Assembly: GCA_030602145.1 (NCBI GenBank)
Contig: JAUWAH010000124.1
Coordinates: forward strand, 1-6,977
Direction: 5' to 3'
Length of the DNA: 6,977 nucleotides
Origin: Desulfobulbus sp.
GTDB lineage: Bacteria; Desulfobacterota; Desulfobulbia; Desulfobulbales; Desulfobulbaceae
Shown here: one piece after another, positions 1 to 6,104 of the stretch
Position numbering within the stretch: the first letter of the stretch is position 1
How the letters are laid out: each line of letters opens with the position of its first letter
The notes under the pieces: generated by a model
Told to the model about the DNA's origin: nothing
What the model saw: the letters and a program-made list of their open reading frames with translations, nothing else
Databases searched by the model: none
Position numbers and translations under genes: made by a program

Positions 1-420
1 TTTACCCGGCAAGAGCAGTAGCCGCCGCTGTTGCCGCCGGATCGCACCAACCCGCCCCGTGGCGAGAAACAAGGAACTGTTTCAGAATATCGCTCTTTGC
101 CGCCGTCGTCAACAGCCCCACCATGACAAGTCGCAAGGACATGGTCTACCGACCATTGCCGTGCCGACCGGGACGATCGCGTCATCGGGACGCGCCGGTT
201 GAACTACCCGCGGGTTTTTCTTCGCTCGTGCCGGGTCCTGGGATACAATGCTTGCACCTGCTGCCCTGATACCGCTTGTCCTTCGCAACTCTTTCGGACT
301 CGTCACCAGCGAGGCCATGGGTTTGAGCCTCGACACCGGAGCCAGCGGCATGACCGTCCTGCCGGCTGCCGGAGCCAGCCCGTCCCTGTCACCGAGCAGC
401 ACCTCGAACGGAGAATATTC
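1..420. other. Leader region with no supported gene
   Basis: No convincing coding sequence is seen here. On the + strand, one frame is open from the window edge to a TGA at 267-269 and another to a TGA at 200-202. Either could be the tail of an upstream gene, but neither translation resembles a family I know. A 58-codon frame (ATG 248, TGA 422-424) overlaps the phosphatase start; its product is rich in Ser, Ala, Pro and Gly and unrecognised. An 11-base direct repeat, CCGGAGCCAGC, occurs at 336-346 and 369-379. Between them lies an imperfect hairpin (343-350 with 360-368, one bulged base, 9-base loop). A TACAAT at 244-249 looks like a -10 box but has no good -35 partner. The promoter of the phosphatase gene is probably here but I cannot place it. 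Confidence 0.5.
410..414 (+). promoter_or_regulatory. Ribosome binding site of the phosphatase gene
   Basis: GGAGA lies 6 bases before the ATG at 421. It decides the start: the frame is open further upstream to a TTG at 199, but that extension is Cys/Arg/His-rich and unlike the family, whereas ATG 421 places a transmembrane helix close to the N terminus as expected. Confidence 0.7.
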
Positions 421-2019
421 ATGAATCCAATGGCCTGGTATCGCAAGCAAACGATCCACAGGAAAATCTTCATTCCCTTTTTCGCCATCACGCTGCTCTC
501 CTCCTCGGCCTTCACCCTGTACGGGTTCACGCAGAGCAGCCGGGCCATCGTCAACGAGATCGACAAGCGGTTGCTCATCGCCGCGTTGACCATGGAACAA
601 CTGCTGCCCCAGAATTACTTCAACCGGGCCGTCGGTCCCGACAGCATCGACCCCGGGGAATTTTCCCGCAATACCGCTCAACTCAACCAGTTTCTGAAAA
701 ATGTCGGCGCGACCTATCTTTACGCCCTCTACAAGGATCACAACACCTACCATTACCTGGCCACGGCGGATTTTGATCTTGAAACCCGCTACTGGGACGT
801 CTATCAGCAGCCGGCACCGAACATCCAGGTCATCGAACAAAACTGGCGCACCTACATCTCCACCACCAATGATCCTGAATTCGGCCTGCTCCGCTCGGTG
901 GTCATTCCCTATACCGACCAGTCCGGTCGCCGGATCATCATCGGCGCGGACATCCATGCCTACGAGGTGGAAGCACTGAAACGGCGGTCGTTTTACCATT
1001 TCCTGCTGATGGGCCTGGCAAGCTTTTTCCTTTCCGTCCTGTTCAGCTACACGGCCAGCCGCACCATCACCCTGCCGTTGACCCGTCTGTCCACCTTTAC
1101 CCGCCGGCTGACGGAGAACGATTTTTCCGCCTCCGTTCGCCTCGATCCATCGCTGTTCCCCGACGGCGAGCGCACCAGGGCCGAGACGGCCATCCTTGCC
1201 TTTGATTTCGATATCATGCAGCGCCGCTTGGAAGCCCATATCGAGCAATTGAAGGAAACGCAGACCGCCCGCGAACGGGCAGAGAGTGAGTTGCGCATTG
1301 CTGGCCAACTCCAGACCACCTTCCTGCCACCGCCCTTCAAACCGGCAACCTTTCTGGGCCGCGTCGAACTGGCGGCGATGATGCAACCGGCCAAGCAGGC
1401 CGGCGGCGATCTCTACGACTATTTTCCGCTGGATGAGACCCGTCTCCTCTTTGCCGTCGGCGACGTTTCCGGCAAGGGAATGCCGGCCGCCATCTTCATG
1501 TCGGTGGCGGTGGTCCTGCTCCGCTCCGCCGCCAAAGACCTCCACGATCCGGCCACCATCATCGCCCGGGTCAACGACGAGTTGGCGGAGCGCAACGAGA
1601 GCTGCACCTTTGTCACCCTGTTCGTCGGCATCCTCGATACCCGGACCGGCGAGGTCGTTCACGCCAACGGCGGTCATAATCCGCCACGTCTGGTGACCGC
1701 ACCGGGGAGCGTTGCCGCCGTCGCCGTTGCCGCCAACATGGTGGTCGGCGTCATGCCTCATCATACCTTCGCCCGGGAACGGTTGCTGCTCAACCCCGGC
1801 GACAGCCTGTTGCTGTACTCCGACGGCATCACCGAGGCCTTCGACCATACCGGTCTTCTCTATGGCACCGGCCGCCTGGACAAGTGTTTGGCCGGCCTGC
1901 CGCCCTCCAGCCCGGTCGCCGACATGGTCCGGGCCGTCGCCACGGATGTTGCCTCCTTCAGCGGCAGCAGCGAACAGGCCGACGACATGACCATCCTCTG
2001 CCTGCGTTTTCACGGATAA
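421..2019 (+). CDS. Membrane sensor with HAMP and SpoIIE/PP2C-type serine phosphatase domain
   Basis: A 532-residue RsbU/SpoIIE-like protein phosphatase. Two transmembrane helices (about residues 16-36 and 191-211) flank a roughly 150-residue extracytoplasmic region that looks like a single Cache sensor: it has YLYALYKD and ends with LRSVVIPY and an IIIGADI strand. A HAMP-like linker follows (about 212-270), then a charged, probably coiled-coil stretch (about 270-300), then the phosphatase domain to the end. Family motifs are intact: AGQLQTTFLP, GGDLYD (328-333), GDVSGKG (347-353), GGHNPP, LLYSDGITEA (about 464-473) and ADDMTIL (520-526). The presumed metal ligands D330, D348 and D521 are present, so it should be active. 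Such proteins usually dephosphorylate a phospho-Ser/Thr STAS protein in partner-switch control; the substrate here is unknown. It lies 225 bases before the T6SS operon, which has its own candidate promoter, so a role in secretion control is an inference from position. Confidence 0.9.
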   Translation: MNPMAWYRKQTIHRKIFIPFFAITLLSSSAFTLYGFTQSSRAIVNEIDKRLLIAALTMEQLLPQNYFNRAVGPDSIDPGEFSRNTAQLNQFLKNVGATYLYALYKDHNTYHYLATADFDLETRYWDVYQQPAPNIQVIEQNWRTYISTTNDPEFGLLRSVVIPYTDQSGRRIIIGADIHAYEVEALKRRSFYHFLLMGLASFFLSVLFSYTASRTITLPLTRLSTFTRRLTENDFSASVRLDPSLFPDGERTRAETAILAFDFDIMQRRLEAHIEQLKETQTARERAESELRIAGQLQTTFLPPPFKPATFLGRVELAAMMQPAKQAGGDLYDYFPLDETRLLFAVGDVSGKGMPAAIFMSVAVVLLRSAAKDLHDPATIIARVNDELAERNESCTFVTLFVGILDTRTGEVVHANGGHNPPRLVTAPGSVAAVAVAANMVVGVMPHHTFARERLLLNPGDSLLLYSDGITEAFDHTGLLYGTGRLDKCLAGLPPSSPVADMVRAVATDVASFSGSSEQADDMTILCLRFHG

Positions 2020-2023
2020 CCCC

Positions 2024-2053
2024 CGGGCCAACCCTGGCGAGCCCGAGCGTTTT
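2024..2053 (+). terminator. Weak candidate terminator after the phosphatase gene
   Basis: CGGGC (2024-2028) can pair with GCCCG (2041-2045) across a 12-base loop, and TTTT follows at 2050-2053. The stem has only five pairs and the T-run is short and offset, so this is a weak call. The position, right after the stop codon at 2017-2019, is its main support. Confidence 0.2.
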
Positions 2054-2149
2054 GTCCGGGCCCGCCGCAACCGCCACCCTTCCCTCCGAATTCCGACAAA
2101 ACCCTTCTGGTCAAAAAAAATTTGCCAATCATTTCTTTTTGTCGGACAA
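2050..2149. repeat. Three TTTTGTC elements and a palindrome before tssJ
   Basis: TTTTGTC occurs at 2050-2056 and 2137-2143 on the + strand and at 2095-2101 on the - strand. The second and third share a longer match, TTTTGTCGGA and its complement (2137-2146 and 2092-2101), giving a 10-base inverted repeat with 35 bases between the arms. The third copy also contains a perfect palindrome, TTGTC-G-GACAA (2139-2149), overlapping the candidate -10 box. This arrangement fits an operator for a dimeric regulator of the T6SS operon, but no regulator is identified. Confidence 0.35.
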
Positions 2150-2150
2150 T
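2122..2150 (+). promoter_or_regulatory. Candidate sigma70-type promoter of the tssJKLM operon
   Basis: TTGCCA (2122-2127, five of six matches to the -35 consensus) is followed after exactly 17 bases by GACAAT (2145-2150, four of six to the -10 consensus). An A8 tract at 2113-2120 just upstream could act as an UP element, and this AT-rich patch stands out from its GC-rich surroundings. Transcription would start near 2157, leaving an untranslated leader of about 88 bases before tssJ. Confidence 0.45.
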
Positions 2151-2161
2151 GATCCATATCC

Positions 2162-2190
2162 GCTCGCACTCCTGTTCGCCACCTGCGAGC
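2162..2190 (+). promoter_or_regulatory. Possible hairpin in the tssJ leader
   Basis: GCTCGCA (2162-2168) is perfectly complementary to TGCGAGC (2184-2190) across a 15-base loop. A second GCGAGC at 2197-2202 could compete for the same left arm. No T-run follows, so it is not an intrinsic terminator. If transcription begins near 2157 the structure would sit at the very 5' end of the message and might affect stability; that is inference. Confidence 0.25.
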
Positions 2191-2244
2191 CGGAAAGCGA
2201 GCATCAATATCCATTCCCATTGACCACACACACCACAGGGCGGA

Positions 2245-2841
2245 ATGACCGGTTTTTTCAACAAGGGGCAAACTGATTGCGGACAGACGGTGCACAATGG
2301 CCTTTGCGCCTGGTCCCGTCTCATCTGCTCCGTCCTTGTCGCGCTGTCGCTTGCGGCTTGCTCGGGAACAAGCACCCCCCCCCAGCCGGACTGGTCCATG
2401 GCCGAGAAAGGCATCCGCCTGACCTTCCGGGCCGATTCCCAGGTCAACTTTTATGACGACCAGCCGCACACCGTGACCGTTGCCGTCTATCAGTTGGCGG
2501 AACCTGCCGCCTTCAACCAACTGTTGACCTTCCCGAGCGGCATCCAGCAGGTGCTGATCGGAGGCAAGGACCTGCCGGCCAGCCTGGCCGCCGACCACTT
2601 CTATCTCCAACCCGGCGAAAACATCGAAAAAGTCTATGACCGGGCCGAGGGCGCCAAATGGGTCGTTGTTGCCGCCGGCTTCTTTGCCGCCACCCCTCAA
2701 AAATCGGCGGTGCTGGAAAAAATCGAATTCGAAGAGCAGCGGAGCTGGCTCACCCTACAAAAGAACGTGGTCATCCAGCCCTTTGTCAAAACCGTGCTCC
2801 TCGGCAAGGACGAAATGAAGTTGGAATCCAACCAAGATTGA
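2245..2841 (+). CDS. tssJ: T6SS outer-membrane lipoprotein TssJ (VasD/SciN family)
   Basis: TssJ is the outer-membrane-anchored lipoprotein of the T6SS membrane complex; its periplasmic domain binds the C-terminal end of TssM. The 198-residue precursor has a hydrophobic signal stretch (about residues 26-38) ending in the lipobox LAAC, with the lipidated Cys at 39, leaving about 160 mature residues, normal for the family. Family-like segments are VAVYQL (about 79-84), PGE (123-125) and the VVVAAGFF strand (140-147). The ATG at 2245 has AGGG at 2237-2240; an in-frame GTG at 2290 would give a more usual signal peptide (Cys at 24) but has no clear ribosome site, so the start is uncertain. The next gene starts 4 bases after its stop. 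A C9 run follows the lipobox codons. Confidence 0.88.
   Translation: MTGFFNKGQTDCGQTVHNGLCAWSRLICSVLVALSLAACSGTSTPPQPDWSMAEKGIRLTFRADSQVNFYDDQPHTVTVAVYQLAEPAAFNQLLTFPSGIQQVLIGGKDLPASLAADHFYLQPGENIEKVYDRAEGAKWVVVAAGFFAATPQKSAVLEKIEFEEQRSWLTLQKNVVIQPFVKTVLLGKDEMKLESNQD
2375..2383 (+). repeat. C9 homopolymer inside tssJ
   Basis: Nine consecutive C bases lie in the codons for T44-P45-P46-Q47, in the flexible linker just after the lipidated Cys39. A gain or loss of one base would shift the frame and remove the whole periplasmic domain. The present length keeps the gene in frame. Confidence 0.8.
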
Positions 2842-2845
2842 GGCA

Positions 2846-4246
2846 ATGAATCCACCAACCCGACACATCCTCTGGCACCAGGGACTGTTCTTGCAGCCCC
2901 AGCACTTGCAGCAGCTCGACCTCGGCATCCAGGAACAACTGGCAGCCCTGCAGCAGCAACAGTGCCCCCATGGTTGGGGGATTGAAGACCTGCGGATCAA
3001 TGACAATGCCCTGCAGGAACAGGTGGTGGACATCCAGCAGTGCACCATGGTCTTCCCGGATGGCACCCGGGTTGTCTGCCCCGGCAACGCTCGGTTGCCG
3101 GCCCGCTCCTTCCGCGACCTGGCCGGAAAAGAGAGCGAAGGGGCGCCGATCACCGTCTACCTTGGGCTCCGCCGCTGGAAACCCGGTACGGCCAATGTCA
3201 TGACCACCGCGACCGCCACCGACCTGCAGCACATGGAGAGCCGCTACGTCTGCGCCATCGATCCCGCCGAAACCGCGGACCTCCACCTGTCCGGTCCCGC
3301 CGCGCCTATACGCTTCCTTGACCATCTGGTGAAAATCTTCTGGGAGGAAGAGGTCGCCGACAACGGCGACTACATGCTGCTGCCGGCCCTGCAGATTCGG
3401 CTGGACGGCAACGAGGTTCGCTTGGTGCAGGATTTCATCCCGCCGATCGTGTCCATCAAGGGCAACGAGGAACTGGTGCATCTGCTCAAGGACATCCGCG
3501 AACAACTCCTGTCCCGGATTCGAATCTTCGAGTCCTACAAGCTTGCCGGCGGTATCCAGTCGCCGGATTTCGAGGCCCATTTCCTGCCCCATCTCCTGGT
3601 GCTGACCACGCTCAACCGCTTTCTTCCCGAGCTGGTCCACCTGCTGGAAACGCCGTCCATCCATCCCTGGCCGGTCTACGGCTACCTGCGCCGGTTGATC
3701 GGCGAGATCAGTTCCTTCTCCGAACGGGTCAACGTCCTTGGCCAGCTCAAGGACGGCAGAACGCTGCTGCCGGGCTACGACCATCTCAACCTGGGCCCCT
3801 GCTTCCATGCCGCCCACCAGCTCATCGAGGAACTCCTCAACGAACTGCTGATCGGCGGGGGCAACTTCCTTACCCTCAGCCGCAAGGATACCTTCCTGTT
3901 CAGCGTCGACATTCCGGCCGAGGATTTCGACCCGGGCAACTTCTTCACCCTCGCGGTCGGCAGTCACGCCCCGCCCCAGGATGTGGCGGCCTCTTTCCAG
4001 GCCTCGGCGAAAATCGGCGGACCGGAGGACATCCCCCACCTGGTTGCCCGCGCCCTGCCCGGTGTCCCCTGCCGCCACCGGTTGGCACCGCCCCCCGGCT
4101 TGCCGAGACGAAGCGATTCCTCCTATTTCAAACTCGATCACAACAACCGGCAATGGCTCGGGGTGCGCAATGCCCGCACCATCTGCGTCTACTGGGACGA
4201 AGCCCCCGAGGACGCAGTGCTCGAACTGGTCATCTCGCGGGGCTAG
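2846..4246 (+). CDS. tssK: T6SS baseplate protein TssK
   Basis: TssK connects the T6SS baseplate to the membrane complex: in characterised systems its N-terminal part binds the TssF/TssG wedge and its C-terminal head binds TssL and TssM. This 466-residue protein, near the usual length of about 450, starts with the family's hallmark: ILWHQGLFLQPQHLQQ (8-23). Further family-like stretches are VFPDGT (about 69-74), HPWPVYGYLRRL (273-284), GYDHLNLGPCF (310-320) and the C-terminal YFKLDHNN (427-434) followed by a strand ending VYWDEAPED. No signal peptide or membrane helix is seen, as expected for a cytoplasmic protein. GAGG (2840-2843) overlaps the tssJ stop and lies close to the ATG, suggesting translational coupling. 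tssL begins 3 bases after its stop. Confidence 0.93.
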   Translation: MNPPTRHILWHQGLFLQPQHLQQLDLGIQEQLAALQQQQCPHGWGIEDLRINDNALQEQVVDIQQCTMVFPDGTRVVCPGNARLPARSFRDLAGKESEGAPITVYLGLRRWKPGTANVMTTATATDLQHMESRYVCAIDPAETADLHLSGPAAPIRFLDHLVKIFWEEEVADNGDYMLLPALQIRLDGNEVRLVQDFIPPIVSIKGNEELVHLLKDIREQLLSRIRIFESYKLAGGIQSPDFEAHFLPHLLVLTTLNRFLPELVHLLETPSIHPWPVYGYLRRLIGEISSFSERVNVLGQLKDGRTLLPGYDHLNLGPCFHAAHQLIEELLNELLIGGGNFLTLSRKDTFLFSVDIPAEDFDPGNFFTLAVGSHAPPQDVAASFQASAKIGGPEDIPHLVARALPGVPCRHRLAPPPGLPRRSDSSYFKLDHNNRQWLGVRNARTICVYWDEAPEDAVLELVISRG

Positions 4247-4249
4247 GAC

Positions 4250-4909
4250 ATGGTCTCTCCACCTATCCAAACCACCCTGCTTGACCACTACACCGAACTG
4301 GTCAGCTATGTGCTCTACCTGAGCCGCAATCCCTTCCGAATCGGCGACGCGGACGGGGTCGCCGCCATCTTCGAGCAACTGCTCGCCCGCTCCCGCCGAC
4401 GGGCGACGGACAACGGCGTGGCTGACAGCCGCTGGCGGGACGGGCTCTATCCGGTGGTCGCCTGGATCGACGAGCAGTTGCTGCACATGGAATGGCCGGG
4501 AAAAAAGGAGTGGGTCGGCAGGAGCTTGCAGCGCAAACTGTTCCAGACCACGCTGGCCGGCCGTGATTTCTTCGTCCGCCTGGAGAAGCTGGCCGACGAG
4601 GACGGCGAGCTTCGGGAGGTCTACGACATGTGTTTGGCCCTGGGATTCAAGGGACAATACTTCCAGCCCGAGGACAGCGACCGACTGGCGGCCATCATGA
4701 ACGACAACCTCGGCAAGGACCATCAGGATCTGCCCCTGCGCCTCCCTGAGGTCCTCTTTCCCGTCGCCGACCCCCAGGTCGTCGGCGGGGGGGCGAGAGC
4801 TTCCCGGCTCTTCAATCCATGGGGTCAGGCACTGCTCTGGCTGCTGCCGATCGCTCTGGTCCTGGGGCTCTATTTCTGGCTGCGTGGCAGCCTGCACTAT
4901 CCCGGATGA
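4250..4909 (+). CDS. tssL: T6SS inner-membrane protein TssL, short DotU-like form
   Basis: TssL is a tail-anchored inner-membrane protein whose cytoplasmic domain helps hold TssM and contacts TssK. This 219-residue protein has the DotU pattern: YPVVAWIDEQLL (67-78), a W-rich hook MEWPGKKEW, a KLFQTTLAGRDFF segment, and YDMCLALGFKGQYF (about 125-138). One hydrophobic helix lies near the end (about 191-210), followed by only nine residues, so there is no C-terminal OmpA-like peptidoglycan-binding domain; anchoring to the cell wall must come from another protein, if it occurs. A Gly-rich linker encoded by a G7 run (4787-4793) precedes the helix. GGGG at 4239-4242 may serve as ribosome site, and the gene starts 3 bases after tssK, pointing to coupling. 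Confidence 0.92.
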   Translation: MVSPPIQTTLLDHYTELVSYVLYLSRNPFRIGDADGVAAIFEQLLARSRRRATDNGVADSRWRDGLYPVVAWIDEQLLHMEWPGKKEWVGRSLQRKLFQTTLAGRDFFVRLEKLADEDGELREVYDMCLALGFKGQYFQPEDSDRLAAIMNDNLGKDHQDLPLRLPEVLFPVADPQVVGGGARASRLFNPWGQALLWLLPIALVLGLYFWLRGSLHYPG

Positions 4910-4922
4910 ACGCTGGCCCATC

Positions 4923-6104
4923 ATGGTGAAAAAGATCCTCACACTGCTGCTCTGGTGTCTCTTCGCCGTCGGCGTGGCCGCCCTGCTCCTCTGGGCGACG
5001 CTGGCCTGGAAGCTGCCGTGGTGGGTCGGCCCCAGTTGCCTGGCCGGTCTGCTGGGCCTGTGGCTGGCCTTTCGGCTCACAAGGCGTCTTGTTGCCCGGT
5101 ATCGGCACAAGGATTTGGTCAGCCACGTGGTGGCCTCGACTCCGCTTCCCCTCGCCGAACTGCCCGATGAGCAGAATCGGGAACAGTCCCTCCGCAATCA
5201 ATGGGCCAAGGCGCTCGCCGCCCTGAAGAGTTCGACTCTGCGGGTTGTCGGCAACCCCCTGAAGGCCATGCCCTGGTATGTGATGTTGGGGGAATCCCGG
5301 GATGGCAAGACCACGGCCATCAAACATTCGCGGACCAGTTCGCCGCTTACCGATGTCGACGGTGCCGCCCAGGAACATGGGACCCGTCACTGCGACTGGT
5401 GGTTCTGCGACCAGGCGGTCATCCTCGACACAGCCGGCCGCTATGCCATCCCGCTGTCCGAAACCGAGGATCGCAAGGAGTGGGAGGTCTTTCTCGAACT
5501 GCTCTTCAAGACCCGCAAGCGCAAGGCCCTCCAGGGTGTGATCGTGGCCATAGCCGCCGACAGGCTGCTGGCCGAACAGGGCCAGAGCCTGGTCCACAAG
5601 GGACAGATGATCCGACAGAAGCTCAATCAGTTGATGCGCTTGACCGGCTCCCGGCTGCCCGTGTACCTGCTGGTGACCAAGATGGATCTGGTCCACGGGT
5701 TCAGCGATTTCTTCCAGAGCCTCTCCGATGGCCAGGCCGAGGACACCATGGGCATTGTCAACGGAGCGCCCGACCGTCCTTTCCTGGAATCGCTCCAGCA
5801 GGCCTTCGCCGACCTGGGCGAGCGACTGCACCAACTGCGCAAGATCCTCCTCCATACCGTTCAACTCGGCCACTTTCCGGGAGCCATCGTGTTTCCCAGC
5901 GAGTTTCAGGCCTTGCGGGAGCCGCTCTCCGAGTTCGGCCAGGGGCTGTTCGGCTTTGACCGCTATCTGGAACCGCCCTTTCTGCGCGGCATCTATTTTT
6001 CCAGCAGCCAGCGCAAGGGACAGCCCGCATCCCCCTTTCTCTCACTGATCAGCGGCCACATTCCCGCCGCCGTGACGGCAGATTCACCACAGGGCCAGCC
6101 ATGA
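4923..6104 (+). CDS. tssM: TssM (IcmF) N-terminal half: two membrane helices plus NTPase-like domain
   Basis: A 393-residue protein matching only the N-terminal third of TssM, the large inner-membrane core of the T6SS channel (usually 1,100-1,300 residues). Two membrane helices (about 5-28 and 33-51) form the hairpin, then comes the cytoplasmic NTPase-like domain with P-loop GESRDGKT (123-130), LDTAGRY (168-174), VAIAADRLL and TKMD (252-255). It ends after RGIYFSSSQRKGQP, where complete TssM proteins continue through a linker to a third helix. The stop overlaps the next start as ATGA, and the next gene encodes that continuation. ATG 4923 is chosen because it puts helix 1 at the N terminus; a GTG at 4884 would add 13 polar residues inside tssL. 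The ribosome site is weak, so coupling to tssL, which ends 13 bases before, is likely. Confidence 0.9.
   Translation: MVKKILTLLLWCLFAVGVAALLLWATLAWKLPWWVGPSCLAGLLGLWLAFRLTRRLVARYRHKDLVSHVVASTPLPLAELPDEQNREQSLRNQWAKALAALKSSTLRVVGNPLKAMPWYVMLGESRDGKTTAIKHSRTSSPLTDVDGAAQEHGTRHCDWWFCDQAVILDTAGRYAIPLSETEDRKEWEVFLELLFKTRKRKALQGVIVAIAADRLLAEQGQSLVHKGQMIRQKLNQLMRLTGSRLPVYLLVTKMDLVHGFSDFFQSLSDGQAEDTMGIVNGAPDRPFLESLQQAFADLGERLHQLRKILLHTVQLGHFPGAIVFPSEFQALREPLSEFGQGLFGFDRYLEPPFLRGIYFSSSQRKGQPASPFLSLISGHIPAAVTADSPQGQP
6091..6094 (+). promoter_or_regulatory. Ribosome binding site of the second tssM gene
   Basis: AGGG lies six bases before the ATG at 6101. It supports independent or coupled initiation of the second tssM part at the ATGA overlap, and speaks against the split being only a sequencing frameshift. 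Confidence 0.5.

Noticed and set aside
1..36. Imperfect hairpin CGGCAA (7-12) with TTGCCG (31-36) as a terminator of an upstream gene
   Set aside because: No T-run follows on the + strand and the stem is interrupted.
244..249. TACAAT as the -10 box of a phosphatase promoter
   Set aside because: No reasonable -35 box lies 16-18 bases upstream, and there is no properly spaced extended -10 TG.
199..420. N-terminal extension of the phosphatase to a TTG at 199
   Set aside because: The added 74 residues are Cys/Arg/His-rich and unlike the family, and a good ribosome site precedes ATG 421.
2108..2125. Sigma54-like TGG...TTGC in the gap before tssJ
   Set aside because: The GG and GC are 13 bases apart; sigma54 promoters need 10.
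109..2700. Very long open frame (863 codons) on the - strand
   Set aside because: It lies antisense to the phosphatase and tssJ, whose motifs are clear on the + strand. GC-rich codon use commonly keeps the opposite strand free of stops. The translation has no recognisable domain.
2786..5197. Another long - strand open frame (803 codons) across tssK and tssL
   Set aside because: Same reason: a mirror of genuine + strand genes, with no recognisable protein features.
5996..6104. Programmed -1 frameshift joining the two tssM frames
   Set aside because: The T5 at 5996-6000 and the C/T runs at 6031-6038 do not make an X-XXY-YYZ heptamer in the correct phase, and a proper ATG with AGGG exists at 6101. 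Restart is the simpler reading.
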